Part shown: piece by piece, positions 36,279 to 47,262 of the stretch
Layout of the letters: every line of letters starts with the position of its first letter
Numbering within the stretch: position 1 is the first letter of the stretch
Assembly: GCA_006384855.1 (NCBI GenBank)
Contig: VCJN01001322.1
Location: forward strand, 186,001-250,000
DNA: 64,000 bases
DNA from: Tetraselmis striata
Lineage: Eukaryota; Chlorophyta; Chlorodendrophyceae; Chlorodendrales; Chlorodendraceae
Direction of reading: 5' to 3'
Made by a program: the position numbers and the translations under genes
Notes under the pieces: model-generated
What the model was told of the DNA's origin: nothing
The model's database searches: none
What the model saw: only the letters and a program-made list of their open reading frames with translations

Positions 36279-38813
36279 TAAATTACATGAGCTAGCAGCA
36301 GAAGGCGATATCGGAAATCACCAAAATAAAAGGCAATCAAAAAGGTCCTCTACATCGACTGCGGGGTGGAAGCAGGAACATGAGAAGACGCAGAGTGGGC
36401 ACGAGCACACGCATCAGACTTGGCCATCTGCACACCGGCAGAGAGAATGCCGCCCAGGGTACCATGCACGCAAGCCGAGACCCGCTGCAACAGCCCCCGC
36501 CGTGTGCGCGACAGGTGACGGCGGAACTCAGCAGGTTGGCCGGCGACAAAGTTTCGAAGTGCCTGAACGGATTGACCACGAAGAAAGCAAGAGGTCGGGG
36601 CGGAAGGACCGCCAGGGAAGTTGCGCACAGCCAACAGCACCGCGAAGATGTAGACCACAGTCAAAGCGGACTTCCCGAGTCGGCCGCGGTCCTCAACCAC
36701 AAAAGGGTAGTACCGGTGAACACCCTGCACTGGGGCGGAAGACGCCCGGTCCGCTGCCAACTTAGCATGCTCCGCCTCGGTCGCCGCGATTCCCGGGATG
36801 CACCAGCGGGGGTCGTTGCTCCAAGTGGGGGTCGTGGAGGACACGCACGCGAAGTCGATCATGTAATCGCACGCTGCCCCTCCCCACCCCGCCAGCGTCA
36901 GGTCCGACGGCCGCGAGCGGTCCGCTGGGCGCAGCCCACTCGTCTCAAGGGTCAAGTCGCCGGCTCCCGAGCGGTCCCGGTCAAGCACCGCCCCCGCATC
37001 AATTGCCACAGATGCCCACAGATTCTTCAAAGCGGTATGCATGCGGTGCTTGTAGTTCGCTACGGGGCATATGGGTAGATGATCCACGATGAAATCCGTA
37101 GCGCTCCGGTTCGAGCCATCCGTAGAGCGAAGCCATAAGGGATCAATACCACACGTTGGGCCAGGGCAAGTGACAAGCGCGGAACCTCCGCGCGGGCAAA
37201 GGCCCAGTACCCGCGCAGCGGCGGCCGCATAAGCAGCATGGGGAATCTTGCCTGCGGACTCGTGATCCGACTGGAAAAGCGATAGGGAGCCCGGCCCGCA
37301 TGCGCTATACAGGCGCAGGGTATCAAGTCGCGAGGCCGCTGCACCAGTACGTTGGAAGCTGAGATCGAGGGCCACGAAGTCACGCAAGCGAATCGCACGG
37401 CTGAGGTGGCGTTGGACAACCATGGTCGTGGGTTGATCATCGGAGGTCGCACCCGAACCCGTACCCGAGGGCGGAGCAGTAGACCCTGGCAGCGATTCTG
37501 GGAGGGAAACAGTGGCTGCTGACGGAGGGTGTGCCACTAATTCGCCCGGCGACGGTATCTTCAGAGCTACAAAAGCGCGTGTAGTAACGGTATTGGCAGT
37601 ACTCGTACCACCGATAGGAAGCAATTGCTGGGCAGCAGAGGCGGCCTCACCAGTACCAACTCCAAGAGGAGTGGCCGTAAAAGGAGATGTGGTGACGCGC
37701 AATCCTCCGCTAGTGCTCGTACCCGTACGGGTCGTAGTACCAGCTGCTGGATCCGATGCAGCGGTGGTCGTAGCATTACTGACCGTAAGTAACTCGAAGA
37801 TCTCGTGGGCGTGCCCATACGCCGCGCGTGCGCGCCGCACATCTTCTTGCGGTAACGTGGTTAGGGCCCGTACAGTCTCGTACACGCGGCGCGTCTCACG
37901 CGCCCATGGCAAAGCACTCGTAGCCACGGACGACACCTCGGCGCGGACCGCCTCGTATAAGGGGCCAAGGGCGGGCCCGTACTCCCGTACCAGCTTTGGC
38001 AGGACAACCGATTGCGCGGAATAAAACGCCGCAGGGGCCTCGGACTGCAGCAATGCCAGATTCAGACCGCCGAAATCCGCGGGCATACTCATCTGAACGA
38101 TTGCAGCCTCCATGCGCGGTGTAGACTGGTCGCAAGCGTCCAGGCCAAGCAGCGAAAACGCAGCCGAAATGTTGGCGGCGTCCACGGCCTCCAAGAAAGG
38201 GTCCAGCTCCGACGGCGGCATCATGCGGCTGAGGAAGCCAGTCTGCCGCACCGCGCATACGACCAGCAACCGCATGGCCCCATGGTGGCAGCCGTATCCC
38301 GACGTGCCAAAGGAGGCGATGCGCTCCAACAGTGTGGCGTGGGCCTCCCGGCGCCGCCCCAACGCGCCGGTCATCCACTCGGGGTAATGGCTAATAGGAG
38401 CACCCAGGTACACGGCGCCATCCTGGACAGGATCATCGGCCGGGGTCCGAAATCCTCCCGGGGCCAACTTCTCCCGTACTGTCCGCAACTCGGACTCGCT
38501 GTCGCCGGGGTGACGAACGTACCGCGTCTTACTGTCCTGTACCACCAGTCCGACTTTGGAAAGCTCCGAGCAGTACTCGTCGAAAACGCGCGGAACGTGG
38601 GCCGCGGCAGTGGCCGCGCCGCAATCATCCGCAAAACTCTGGCAAAAAGTATCAGCGGCGGTACGAGCCACAACCGCTTGGACTGGGCCCGCGATAGCGA
38701 GGCAGAAGTATAGCGGGGCCAGGACATCACCCTGGCGTACACCCGTACGAGACTGTAGGGTGGCGCGCAAAGTACCGGGATCATCCGTCGCGTAGTAGTA
38801 CAGGTCGCTAGGG
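36279..38813 (-). mobile_element. 5'-truncated LINE with 15-bp target-site duplication
   Basis: Flanked by CGTCATACCCTAATG at 36264-36278 and 38814-38828. It starts (minus strand) inside the reverse transcriptase domain and keeps one long open frame and a 71-bp 3' tail ending GCTAGCTCATGTAATTTA. The intact frame and perfect duplication suggest a recent insertion. The tail is shared with the SINE-like elements. Confidence 0.9.
36350..38813 (-). CDS. LINE reverse transcriptase C-terminal part with restriction-like endonuclease
   Basis: The frame is open from the truncation point (first ATG at 38770, 806 residues). It has GVRQGDVLAPLYF and the catalytic FADD box (in QSFADDC), then a thumb region (GGFRTPADDP, VYLGAPIS), a Ser/Thr-rich linker, Cys/His knuckles (CPGPTC, DHLPICP, HRMHTAL) and a C-terminal nuclease-like part (DYMIDFACV, EAEHAKLAAD, YYPFVVEDRGRLG), as in R2/NeSL-type LINEs. 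The N-terminal half of the polymerase is missing, so it cannot be a full enzyme. Confidence 0.85.
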
Positions 38814-38828
38814 CGTCATACCCTAATG

Positions 38829-39890
38829 CACTATGATATGAATACTGTCGAGAGTAGGGTGGAAGTACGAAACTCATTCAGGATATCGGCACCCTAGTTT
38901 ATTACGCCGTTCGCGTATCGTTTCTCCTACTGCTACCCGTACCTGGATGCGTGCATGCTTGCTGGCCTCACCTCACTGTAGTCGCTACGACGCTACCGCC
39001 AGTACCGACCCGTCTGCCAAAGTGTCTACCCGTGAGCCCTGCTCTACTGGCTGTACTCTTACCCATATTATGCTTGTGCTGTGAATCACAAAAGGTTTTT
39101 TTACATCAGGGCTTTAACATATGCGGACTACAAACAGAACTAACAGCAAACACAAACACAAAAGGCCAGTAACAAATCCACCGCTTAAACAAGGTGATGT
39201 ATTCGTACGGGTGTCCAATGCTCGATTATATAGGGTAACTAAAGGAACCCGTAGTCGCTACAATGCAGCAGGTACTACACGATGCCGGCGAGCAAGCGCC
39301 CATCGCAGTACAGATGCTGCGGCTGCTACTACGGATTTCGCGTCTTTACTTCTCTTCGATTTGTTCTCTTCCATCTTCAAATCGTGATGCGGATATCGAT
39401 TCAACTGCAACATATAAATTGGTGTGCAGCGACGATTTCGTAATCGTCCCGGAAACAATACTATAGGTACATTTTCCCCCGCTGCGTTTTTTTAGCATGC
39501 TCCATCTGCTACTCGTTCCTGTACTCCTAGGCAGGTGCCACTGAAAGGTACATCGAGCCATGCAACAATAACAATGTTATGCTGTATCAACAGTATGATA
39601 AAAGTACTCGTACTCTGATTTCGATTCACCAGGCAGTCATCCACCGAGCTTATCAGGCAGTTGTCCGCTGACTGAGCTTATTCATAACTGGATGTGACAA
39701 GCAGAACGGCGAACACACACACTGGGCAGTATGAGAGGCGTCACAACTAGCGCCAATTCGGTTGGGAGAGGCACCCGTAGTCTGCTGACCATGCGCGGCA
39801 ATCACGTGTATACAGGCATGGGAGAGAGAGAGGGGGGGGGGGGGGGGGGGGAGTGAGTGAAGGAGATGGCCGATGCTGTTGAAACAGTAT
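38829..39890. other. Spacer left of the first split-repeat element
   Basis: No gene is supported. It has a segment matching 7545-7605 inverted (39090-39160) and a G run near 39832-39850. Confidence 0.4.
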
Positions 39891-40155
39891 GATCTAAACT
39901 AGTTTATGGGGTTTCCATCCTTGACCTAACCGCTTTTCAGCTACAAGTGCTGCGCAGTGGTACGGGAACTAGTAACTGTTGTTGCGCCCTTGTTGGGTGC
40001 AGCACGAGTAGACATAAAAGCAGCCAGAACAGCTGAGCCTGCCATCTTCCAGTTTTCGCTGCGTTCCACGCAGCGATGTAAAAACTGTCTCGTAACCCGT
40101 TGCGAGCAAGGTCACCCCAGGTTGTTCAAGACCACACCCGGCTCGCCACCCGAGT

Positions 40156-41064
40156 GTGATATTCTCGTCCGTACGTCCGTGCGTTACTATGTCAGATGGA
40201 GAAGAACCCGTCGCTGAGCCGACGCTGCAGTCGCTGAACGCAGATATGAGGGCCCAGTCTTCATTACTGCGAGAGCTGGCTACAGCTGTGGCACAATTGA
40301 CGGCTCGTGATCGCGTTGTTGATGGAGAAGGGGCACATGGCTCCGGCTCAGGGCAGCGCTTCGCGAGACAGCCGACAGGCAGCGGGGGAGCCGCAGAGCG
40401 CCCCGACTTGCTAGAGCTAGCCCAGAGCGGCCGTGTCGGAGCAAAATCCGTGAGTGCCGAGGATGATTACCTCGCGGTGCCAGAGCTACTGCAGAGAGCA
40501 GAGTCTGGTTACGAGGCCGTTCGACCGGTCAGTCGAGTGCCTGGACTTTTCCCTTTGAGCACCGACCTAACGAACGAGTATCTCAAGCAGGATGACCGGC
40601 GTCTGCCGGCCCAGGAGGAGTACTTGTGGATGTCGTGTTTCGGGGCCCACATGGCCGCCCTTTTCGTGGCGCTCGACGAGCTACTGCCCTACGTCCCTTC
40701 CAGCAACCAGGACTTCACCCCCTACCTCGCGAGAGCCCGGAACCACGCCGAGGCCATCGACAAGGCGTTTCGGTTTCGTTTGGCCTTCCTACGGAAGCTC
40801 AATGAGATCAAGCGTGTGCACGGTGACCAAGGTGTTCTGGATGTGCTGCGAGCTCAGCATTTTCAGCCTGCTTCGGAGCATCTGGGTTCCGCGATCTTTG
40901 GGGACCTCATGCGGGACTACGAGCGTCGTGTTTTCGAGGCGACCGTTGCCAGCAGCGCCAAGGCGACCGCTACTTCTCGAGTGGCGGCTGCAGCTGCAGG
41001 CCGCGGGCGTGGGCGAGGACGTGGCGGCGGACGTGGACGTGGCCGCGAAGGTGAGCACGAGTGA
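40156..41064 (+). CDS. ORF1 (gag position) of split-repeat element, copy 1
   Basis: 302 residues, or 291 if the ATG at 40189 is used (MSDGEEP). It has an acidic and helical N-terminus, a middle part rich in aromatic and Leu residues (EEYLWMSCFGAHMAALFVAL, RFRLAFLRKL), and a short Arg/Gly-rich tail (GRGRGRGRGG) that could bind nucleic acid. No zinc knuckle or known domain. Its place before the recombinase is the only reason for the gag label. Confidence 0.65.
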   Translation: MIFSSVRPCVTMSDGEEPVAEPTLQSLNADMRAQSSLLRELATAVAQLTARDRVVDGEGAHGSGSGQRFARQPTGSGGAAERPDLLELAQSGRVGAKSVSAEDDYLAVPELLQRAESGYEAVRPVSRVPGLFPLSTDLTNEYLKQDDRRLPAQEEYLWMSCFGAHMAALFVALDELLPYVPSSNQDFTPYLARARNHAEAIDKAFRFRLAFLRKLNEIKRVHGDQGVLDVLRAQHFQPASEHLGSAIFGDLMRDYERRVFEATVASSAKATATSRVAAAAAGRGRGRGRGGGRGRGREGEHE

Positions 41065-41100
41065 CGGTGTGGGGCGCCGTTCGTCGGAGCTGCAGGAGCC

Positions 41101-42726
41101 TTGCGAGGCCACCTTTCGGTGACCGCCGCAAGGCGCACCCTTGCAGCTCAACGACGGGATGAGCGCCCTGTGTCAGGACCTGACCCCCCCACCTTACAGA
41201 CTTCATTTAGACCTTCCTCGGTGCGGCGCTTCTTACAGCTACAGCCGAGTGCGGCTCAACCATCCGCACACCTGCACATGGCGGCTCAACCATCCGCCTT
41301 TCTTACAACCCCATCTCTGCGTTCGTCGGTTGTTACACTACGAGTTACAACCGGTTCGCAACGACCAAGTTTCGCGCGTGTACGTTACGCACGGGACAGG
41401 CGCTATGAGCGCGAAGGGCGCGCGGGGCGGCCCTCCTACCTGAACCTAGCCCCGCAAACCCGTACTGAAGCTACTGCAAACCCGTCCAGCAACTACCGGC
41501 CAACCGCCGGGAACCTAACCGCTGCTGCCGAGTACTTTGCGAACAGTAGCCGTCCCGGTGGCACTCTGTCAGTAAAACGACGCACTTACGTAATCGACGA
41601 GCCCGCAGCTATCGCTCCGTGGGCTGCGTCACTGCGATCCCGACTACAGGACGCGTTCGGCTCAGACGAGCTAGGCCAGCGGACGCTCGACCTGCTCTCC
41701 AGCTCCCTCAGCGCTCAGACCCTCAAGAGCTACGCCGGCAGGTTGGCTCAGTTCGCTGAGTTCTGCCACGACTCCGAGAACATCAGCCCGCTAGAGGCGA
41801 CTACTGCTACTGTTGTTCGGTACGTTGCCTGGATCGGGGAGCGAGGGCATATCGCAGCTAAGTCGCTGCAGCCCTATCTGTCTGCCATCAACACCTTCTT
41901 CGAGCTGCACAACCTCGTCCCGATCGCCAAGGACAGCCTACACCTCACTTCGGCAAGACGTGGGTTAATGTTACGTCAGCGTCGACTGGACGCTGCCCCT
42001 TTGCGTGTCCCTCTGCCTGCGGATGTAGCTTACCGCTTCGTCTCAAAGGCCGAGCTAATTGTGTCTGCTCCTTACCCAGAGTCCCACCTCGACTACCGAG
42101 CCCTCTTGGCCTCGGTTGTCAACTTCCTGTTCTTTGCCAGGGGCCTTACTGGCGTCTCCTGTCGAGTGCAAGATGTGCATGTCGACACCTACAACATCAC
42201 CTTGCAGATCTACCGCGAGAAGGGTCGCGCCGGCCGGCGGGGACCTGACGACCTGCGCGTACTTCTCCTTCCAGTGTCCGAGCACCCTCGAGTGGCACGT
42301 CTCTTGCGCTACTTCATCGACAACGTCCAGTCTGTCCCCCTGGTTACTGTTGGCTTGGCTACCTCCAACTTCTGGGCTGTCAATGTGGCTGAGCAGTCGA
42401 AACCTTGGACTGCTACTACGATGTCAGACTGGTTGTCTACAGCAGTCGGCCTAGTCAACGCTGCCCCCCCTGCTGGCACTTCCTGGACTTCACACAGTCT
42501 ACGCAAGGGCGCAGCCTCTGCAGCAAACGCCATTGGAGCGCCACTGTCCCACATCCGCTACCAGGGCGGTTGGGCCACTAACTCTGATGTCGTTCTGGAC
42601 TACATCGACCCCAACGTTCTTCCTTCTCCTGGCGCGTGGTTCTTCTTTGGACACATCGCCCCTCTCCGCCACTTCCAAGTCCAACAGGACTCCGCAGCGG
42701 TGGCCTTCCCAGTGCCTCCTTCATGA
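41101..42726 (+). CDS. Tyrosine recombinase (DIRS-type) of split-repeat element, copy 1
   Basis: 541 residues. After a low-complexity N-terminus, an SAM-like core-binding domain (about residues 175-290: LSAQTLKSYAGRLAQF, LQPYLSAINTFFELH) precedes the catalytic domain: FFARGLTGV (first Arg), HSLRKGAAS (H-x-x-R), YQGGWAT (Trp/His position) and LDYID (candidate nucleophile Tyr). Such enzymes insert a circular DNA copy at short homologous sites without target duplication. Confidence 0.85.
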   Translation: MRGHLSVTAARRTLAAQRRDERPVSGPDPPTLQTSFRPSSVRRFLQLQPSAAQPSAHLHMAAQPSAFLTTPSLRSSVVTLRVTTGSQRPSFARVRYARDRRYEREGRAGRPSYLNLAPQTRTEATANPSSNYRPTAGNLTAAAEYFANSSRPGGTLSVKRRTYVIDEPAAIAPWAASLRSRLQDAFGSDELGQRTLDLLSSSLSAQTLKSYAGRLAQFAEFCHDSENISPLEATTATVVRYVAWIGERGHIAAKSLQPYLSAINTFFELHNLVPIAKDSLHLTSARRGLMLRQRRLDAAPLRVPLPADVAYRFVSKAELIVSAPYPESHLDYRALLASVVNFLFFARGLTGVSCRVQDVHVDTYNITLQIYREKGRAGRRGPDDLRVLLLPVSEHPRVARLLRYFIDNVQSVPLVTVGLATSNFWAVNVAEQSKPWTATTMSDWLSTAVGLVNAAPPAGTSWTSHSLRKGAASAANAIGAPLSHIRYQGGWATNSDVVLDYIDPNVLPSPGAWFFFGHIAPLRHFQVQQDSAAVAFPVPPS

Positions 42727-43478
42727 CTTGGCGCTACCCCTTCTCCGTCAATCCCCCGCTCTCTCCGTTCGCTCAAGACTGGCAAAACCAGACTCAACTT
42801 TGAAATGATCTAAACTAGTTTATGGGGTTTCCATCCTTGACCTAACCGCTTTTCAGCTACAAGTGCTGCGCAGTGGTACGGGAACTAGTAACTGTTGTTG
42901 CGCCCTTGTTGGGTGCAGCACGAGTAGACATAAAAGCAGCCAGAACAGCTGAGCCTGCCATCTTCCAGTTTTCGCTGCGTTCCACGCAGCGCCCCCCCTG
43001 ACTCCGTTTTCCCTCCACGCTTTTCGCTAAACCTTCCTGCCAATTTCGGCTCTTGACCGTGTAAAACAGCCTGCGCGACCTTTTTGGCAAAACCAGACTC
43101 AACTTTGAAACCGCCTTTTTGAGAGGGCTGGATACGAGAAAATGACACATGGCTGTTTAACAGCACAAGATGTCCACACGCTGGTCGTGTGCCGGCTTCC
43201 AGCGTGCAGCCTGGCAAATTATGTGCAAATGCAGCGTGGCGAATAGTCATGCCCTGCGTGGTGAATACAATTACAGGTGTATATCTCTGCCCTCTCCAGC
43301 CTGGGCACCTTACAGCGACACAATGCCATTCAATTGATGTACTGTCAGGCATAGCGCGCGGTCCTGCAGTTTGGCTTCCAGCTTCAACCCAAGCCCAGAC
43401 TCAGCCTTTTCCTGGAAGCGCCGCGCACACAGCGGCGGGTAAGTGCCGAGCTGACCAATGAATATTCCCTTGGAAGCC

Positions 43479-44652
43479 CTACTTGTGGGGGCCAGGGCGC
43501 TCTACCAAACAAGAGCGACAGGGGAGGAGGAAGGGAACCTTGGTGAGCGGAGATTCCTTGCTGTGAACGGGCAATATCTTCGAGGCGCCGAGCGGAGCCC
43601 CGATCGCCAAGGCTATGAGCGCTGCCCCGGCAAATAACTTGAGAGGCTCCGGCTCATCCACATCGATTCTGGGGAACATTGGCTGCAGGCAAAAGCCACC
43701 CATAGAGGGTATCAGCATTAATGTAGTATGGTAGAGCTGATTGTGGCAGGTGATGGATCCAAGGGATCTGTCCCACACTTCCCGTGGAAGCAGCGTGTCC
43801 CCCAAAGCATGGTCCCCAAGCGCAATTGTTATGCCGGATGTGTAGGCAGTGGCGCCAAGGGATGCCTTGAGTACTTGGCCCGCTGGAGGGAGGGGCAGTC
43901 CGGTTGACACACACCTTTCCTGTCAGGTAGGCGCCAGTCTGAACGCGGATCCTCATGCTCACTGACTTGTACTTAGGGTAGAAGTCCTTGCGGTACAGCG
44001 CGCGCGACTCTGTCAACAGCAGCGACCCATACTTGTCGCTGATCTGTAGAGGCAGCAATTTTAAGGTGAGGGCCGTTGTCCGAGCAACACCCGCAGCTAT
44101 GCACCGCGTGCATGGGCCATCATGCGGATGCAGGAGGCGAGAAAGGGGAAGATCGGGGGGGGGGGGGGGGGGGGGGGGGTTGCCTTATATTCTAGCTCAG
44201 CGCGGGGATAGAAATGCTGTTGCCTGATCTCATAGCTCCCGCCCAGCCTTGCCTGCGGTGCAATCAGCTGCGTAAGCCCACCCGTCTTCCACTCAGAGCT
44301 GCAGCGCCCTGCAACATCACCTCACACAGACCGTGTACTCACCGACCAGGTCTCATTAAACTCGAACCGCTGCACGGGGGGCAAACACACGCGTGTCAGC
44401 GGAACAGTGTGCGGCAGTGCTTTCGTATCTGAGGCTCATTGCCACGGTCCATACCTTTTCAAGCCTCAAGAAATTATGCATGCCACTCCCGATAATGCGA
44501 AAGAATGGCAACCCAAAGCCTGGCCGCCGCGGCCTGAAGTCTGGCGCATCAACGGCTGCGCTGCTGTTTGCCGGTGATGTCTTGTTTGGCGATGGCTGAT
44601 ATGTCTCAGACGCCACAGTGGAGAAGGGGCTGGCCTGCGCCTGAGTGGCCAT
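43479..44652 (-). CDS. Unknown multi-exon protein
   Basis: Exon 1 (44652-44455) has a Ser/Thr/Pro-rich start and PGFGLPFFRIIGSGMHNFLR. A 27-bp exon (44369-44343) codes RFEFNETWS. Exon 3 (44043-43915) has SDKYGSLLLTESRALYRKDF and VSMRIRVQTGAYLTGK. The last part has VLKASLGATAYTSGITIALG, HNQLYHTTLMLIPSMGGFCL and a hydrophobic LFAGAALIALAIGAPLG. The alternating polar/hydrophobic strands recall organelle outer-membrane barrels, which is inference only. The join of exon 3 to the last part needs a shift of frame across about 28-32 bases, so either a very small intron, an assembly error or damage is present. Family not recognised. Confidence 0.6.
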
Positions 44653-45481
44653 CTTGCGTGCGGAGGGGGCGTGAATCTTGTTAATGGGGCTCAGAAAGAG
44701 TATCCGTAAGCTGTGTGGCTCGTGAGTGGGGGGCTTTATTTGGGTTTGGAGGAGGGGGGGGGGGGGGCGGGGGGGGGGGGGGGGGGGGGGGGGGCATCCG
44801 TATTGCTCGGTGCCGAGTGATGCGCCCGCTCAAGCGACGAAATGATGCAACTGCAGGATGCAATCCGACACAGCTCGCGGAAGAGATATTCCGCCGTACA
44901 GCTCTTGACAAAGCAAGCGGGCACATATGAGAGCTCATCCTGGAGATACCTTATAACCGCAGGTGGCGGTTGCCGGTGTTGTGTTGTCACCGGACGGCGT
45001 GGCGTCGGTGTCGAGAACCCGAGGTGCCGCCTACCGGTAATATCGGAGCAAGACAGGGAGTTCCAGTCTTCCAAGTCTTCACCGAGCGAGGCGGTGGCGA
45101 TGGCAACGTTGATTTCAAAGACAAAAACCGAAGGAAGAGTCAGGGTGCGTGTGTCATCTTTGAGTCGTCGTCTGCACCGTCTTCTATGTCGTCGGGCTAG
45201 TCGATCGGCGGCAGATGTGCGACGCAGGTAAGGGTGCAAGCCCGCTGCTGGGGGCAAGCCGAAAATCTTGCCAGCGCCTACTAAGTAGGATTATTAGCGA
45301 CTGCACTCCGTATGAGGTGTGTGTGTGTCTGTGTGTGTGTGTGTGTGTGGTCGAATTTAGGAACATTTTCGCACAGAATATTAGATTCATCGACCATGTA
45401 TCCGTTATAATTTCCGTAATAATTCCGCGAAGGCCAAAATAACCGCTTCTATCTGCTGACTACCGGTACGGGTGTGAATTA
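44653..45481. other. Upstream region with G run and microsatellite
   Basis: A long G run (about 44752-44804, with single interruptions) and (GT)n at about 45318-45348. Open frames on both strands at 44736-45257 are alike in length but match no family. Confidence 0.4.
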
Positions 45482-47262
45482 CAAAAAGGGCAGCATCAAA
45501 TCCACCTACTGCTAAGGATTATCATACTAATAACAGCAGTACTCGTTGTTAAGTATTAGCTGAGGTTAGAAAACGACATCGGAGTGATGCCCCAATCCTA
45601 TAGCGGTGCCAGCCCTAGTCGGCCGTGTGCAATCGGCGCCACGATGCTCCGGAAATTTCCGGAATCTTCCTGCGCCGATTCGTACGTCGGCCGCCGGCAT
45701 CCCCGGCACCGGAGGGTTGGTGGCAGCAGCTCTAGAGCCTTCAACAGCACTGGCTATTTAGGCGGGACACGGACTCGGCACAGTCCATCCCTTTTGCTGT
45801 TGCTTGCGCAACAGACAATCGCACGGTGCTCTGCGCCGTGAGGGACCGTGTGCTCGGCATCATCGGTGCACGTTAAACCTCCGCAGCGATGGCGTTCCGC
45901 TGCTAGGTTGTTCATGGGCCGCCCAATCGCGCAGAGCGGGCGTGCCAGCCGCGCCAGCCCGTATGGCGTGGCACGCCGGCGCTTTTCCCATCGCGCGCCG
46001 GCCCCGCGTTGCTCGCCCGCCAGCGTGACGTCCGACACTCCTGTGGTATCAGCCGTCCATGGTGCTTGCAGCCCGGATCCCTCCGACCTCTGCTTGCCTT
46101 CGGCGTGGCGGGAGTCCGTCACCCTTGCGCGAGACGACACCCGAGTTGTTACCCTGCTGACATCCCGGCACGTCGTGCGCTGATCTGCCGGGTTTTCACT
46201 ACTGCTTCCGACGTGTGGCGCCGCCGGAGCTTTCGTCTAAAACTACTGGCCACCTTATCGCGCGCGACGTGTCACTGGAGCGCTACTCGAGCGCCTCGTG
46301 GTGGAAACGTTGGAGAGGGGGCCGAATCGCATCTTCTTGCGCGTGTCGTCGCGACACTACGGTCCCTGCGTGAGCCTGGCGTCCCGCGTTCGCCTGCACG
46401 ATCGGCTCCGCGGCGCTTCCGATGCGTCGCGCGAGCCGTGCTCGTTGTTCGGCAAGTGGAGCGTCCGCTGCTTGCGCACAAGCGATGGACGGGGAGCGTG
46501 GAGACAGCCGCCGCTCGTGTGGCCGGCCCGCGCATTCGTCGGTGTGTTGTTTGTTCTCAAACACCGGCCTAGCGGGCACGTGGGAAGCGCGCGCCGCCAG
46601 GCCGCTGTGGCCTTCGGCTTCCTTGGCAAAACTGGCTGTGCCTCCCTCTGCCCAGTGCCTACCTGCCTGCTCATGGAAGTAGTTTAATCGTTGTTAAGTA
46701 TTAACTGAGGTTAGAAAACGACAACGGAGTGATGCCCCAATCCTATAGCGGTGCCAGCCCTAGTCGGCCGTGTGCAATCGGCGCCACGATGCTCCGGAAA
46801 TTTCCGGAATCTTCCTGCGCCGATTCGTACGTCGGCCGCCGGCATCCCCGGCACCGGAGGGTTGGTGGCAGCAGCTCTAGACCCTTCAACAGCACTGGCT
46901 ATTTAGGCGGGACACGGACTCGGCACAGTCCATCCCTTTTGCTGTTGCTTGCGTAACACCCACCCTCCTCTCCCATCCTGGTTGTCTTGCCAGGCCTCTG
47001 CGCCGATGTAATTCACCGACACTGGTCCTTTGGCAAAACTGGCTGTGCCTCCCTCTGCCCAGTGCCTACCTGCCTGCTCATGGAAGTAGTTTAATAACTA
47101 AAAGATCAACACAGCAATCCGCGTAAAGGCGGCCCGCATCTCGCACGAGGCGGGATGGATGAGTGATGCGCGCACGATTCAGAGTCCGGGCCACGCGTGC
47201 ACGTGTGTGCGAGGGTGATCCCCGGACGTGCTGTGCAGCTTCGGCAACGGGATGGCAACGGG
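45482..47262 (-). mobile_element. LINE 3' end fragment, split by a split-repeat element
   Basis: The left part (45482-45543) and right part (47096-47262) together match, on the minus strand, the last ~210 bp of the LINE at 7801-9950, including the hairpin (about 47116-47144) and the CACACCC end. The 1,552-bp element at 45544-47095 lies exactly between them. Confidence 0.75.
45544..47095 (+). mobile_element. ORF-less split-direct-repeat element (TOC1/PAT-like layout)
   Basis: A 270-bp repeat A at 45544-45813 and 46689-46958, and a 66-bp repeat B at 46623-46688 and 47030-47095, give the A1-internal-B1-A2-B2 order of PAT-type elements. Total 1,552 bp. No recombinase or polymerase is coded; open frames inside are GC-driven. 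Both B repeats here start TTGGCAAAAC, as does the end of the larger family at 43085, so the two may be related. The A and B pairs differ at few bases, so the insertion is young. Confidence 0.8.

Larger units (their letters stand above)
39891..43110 (+). mobile_element. DIRS/PAT-like split-direct-repeat element, copy 1
   Basis: Length 3,220 bp. A 185-bp repeat A stands at the left end (39891-40075) and again near the right end (42807-42991). A 25-bp repeat B stands just before the second A (42781-42805) and at the right end (43086-43110). This A1-internal-B1-A2-B2 order is that of PAT/Ngaro-type tyrosine-recombinase retroelements. Inside are two open frames, a gag-position ORF and a tyrosine recombinase; no reverse transcriptase or RNase H is seen. 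It looks whole for what it contains and is very young, being about 99% like the copy at 52038. Confidence 0.85.

Noticed and set aside
37512-38713. Plus-strand frames of 170 and 233 residues
   Set aside because: Shadows of the LINE polymerase frame on the other strand.
40592-41122. 176-residue frame overlapping ORF1
   Set aside because: Ser/Thr/Arg-rich shadow in another frame; ORF1 is the frame with silent-site bias.
44736-45257. A 173-residue minus-strand gene
   Set aside because: It begins in Arg-rich and ends in poly-Pro sequence from the G run, and a similar-sized frame exists on the other strand; no domain.
45848-46687. Several 100-190 residue frames inside the 1,552-bp element
   Set aside because: Overlapping frames on both strands, Arg/Ala/Pro-rich, no motif; no recombinase or polymerase signature.
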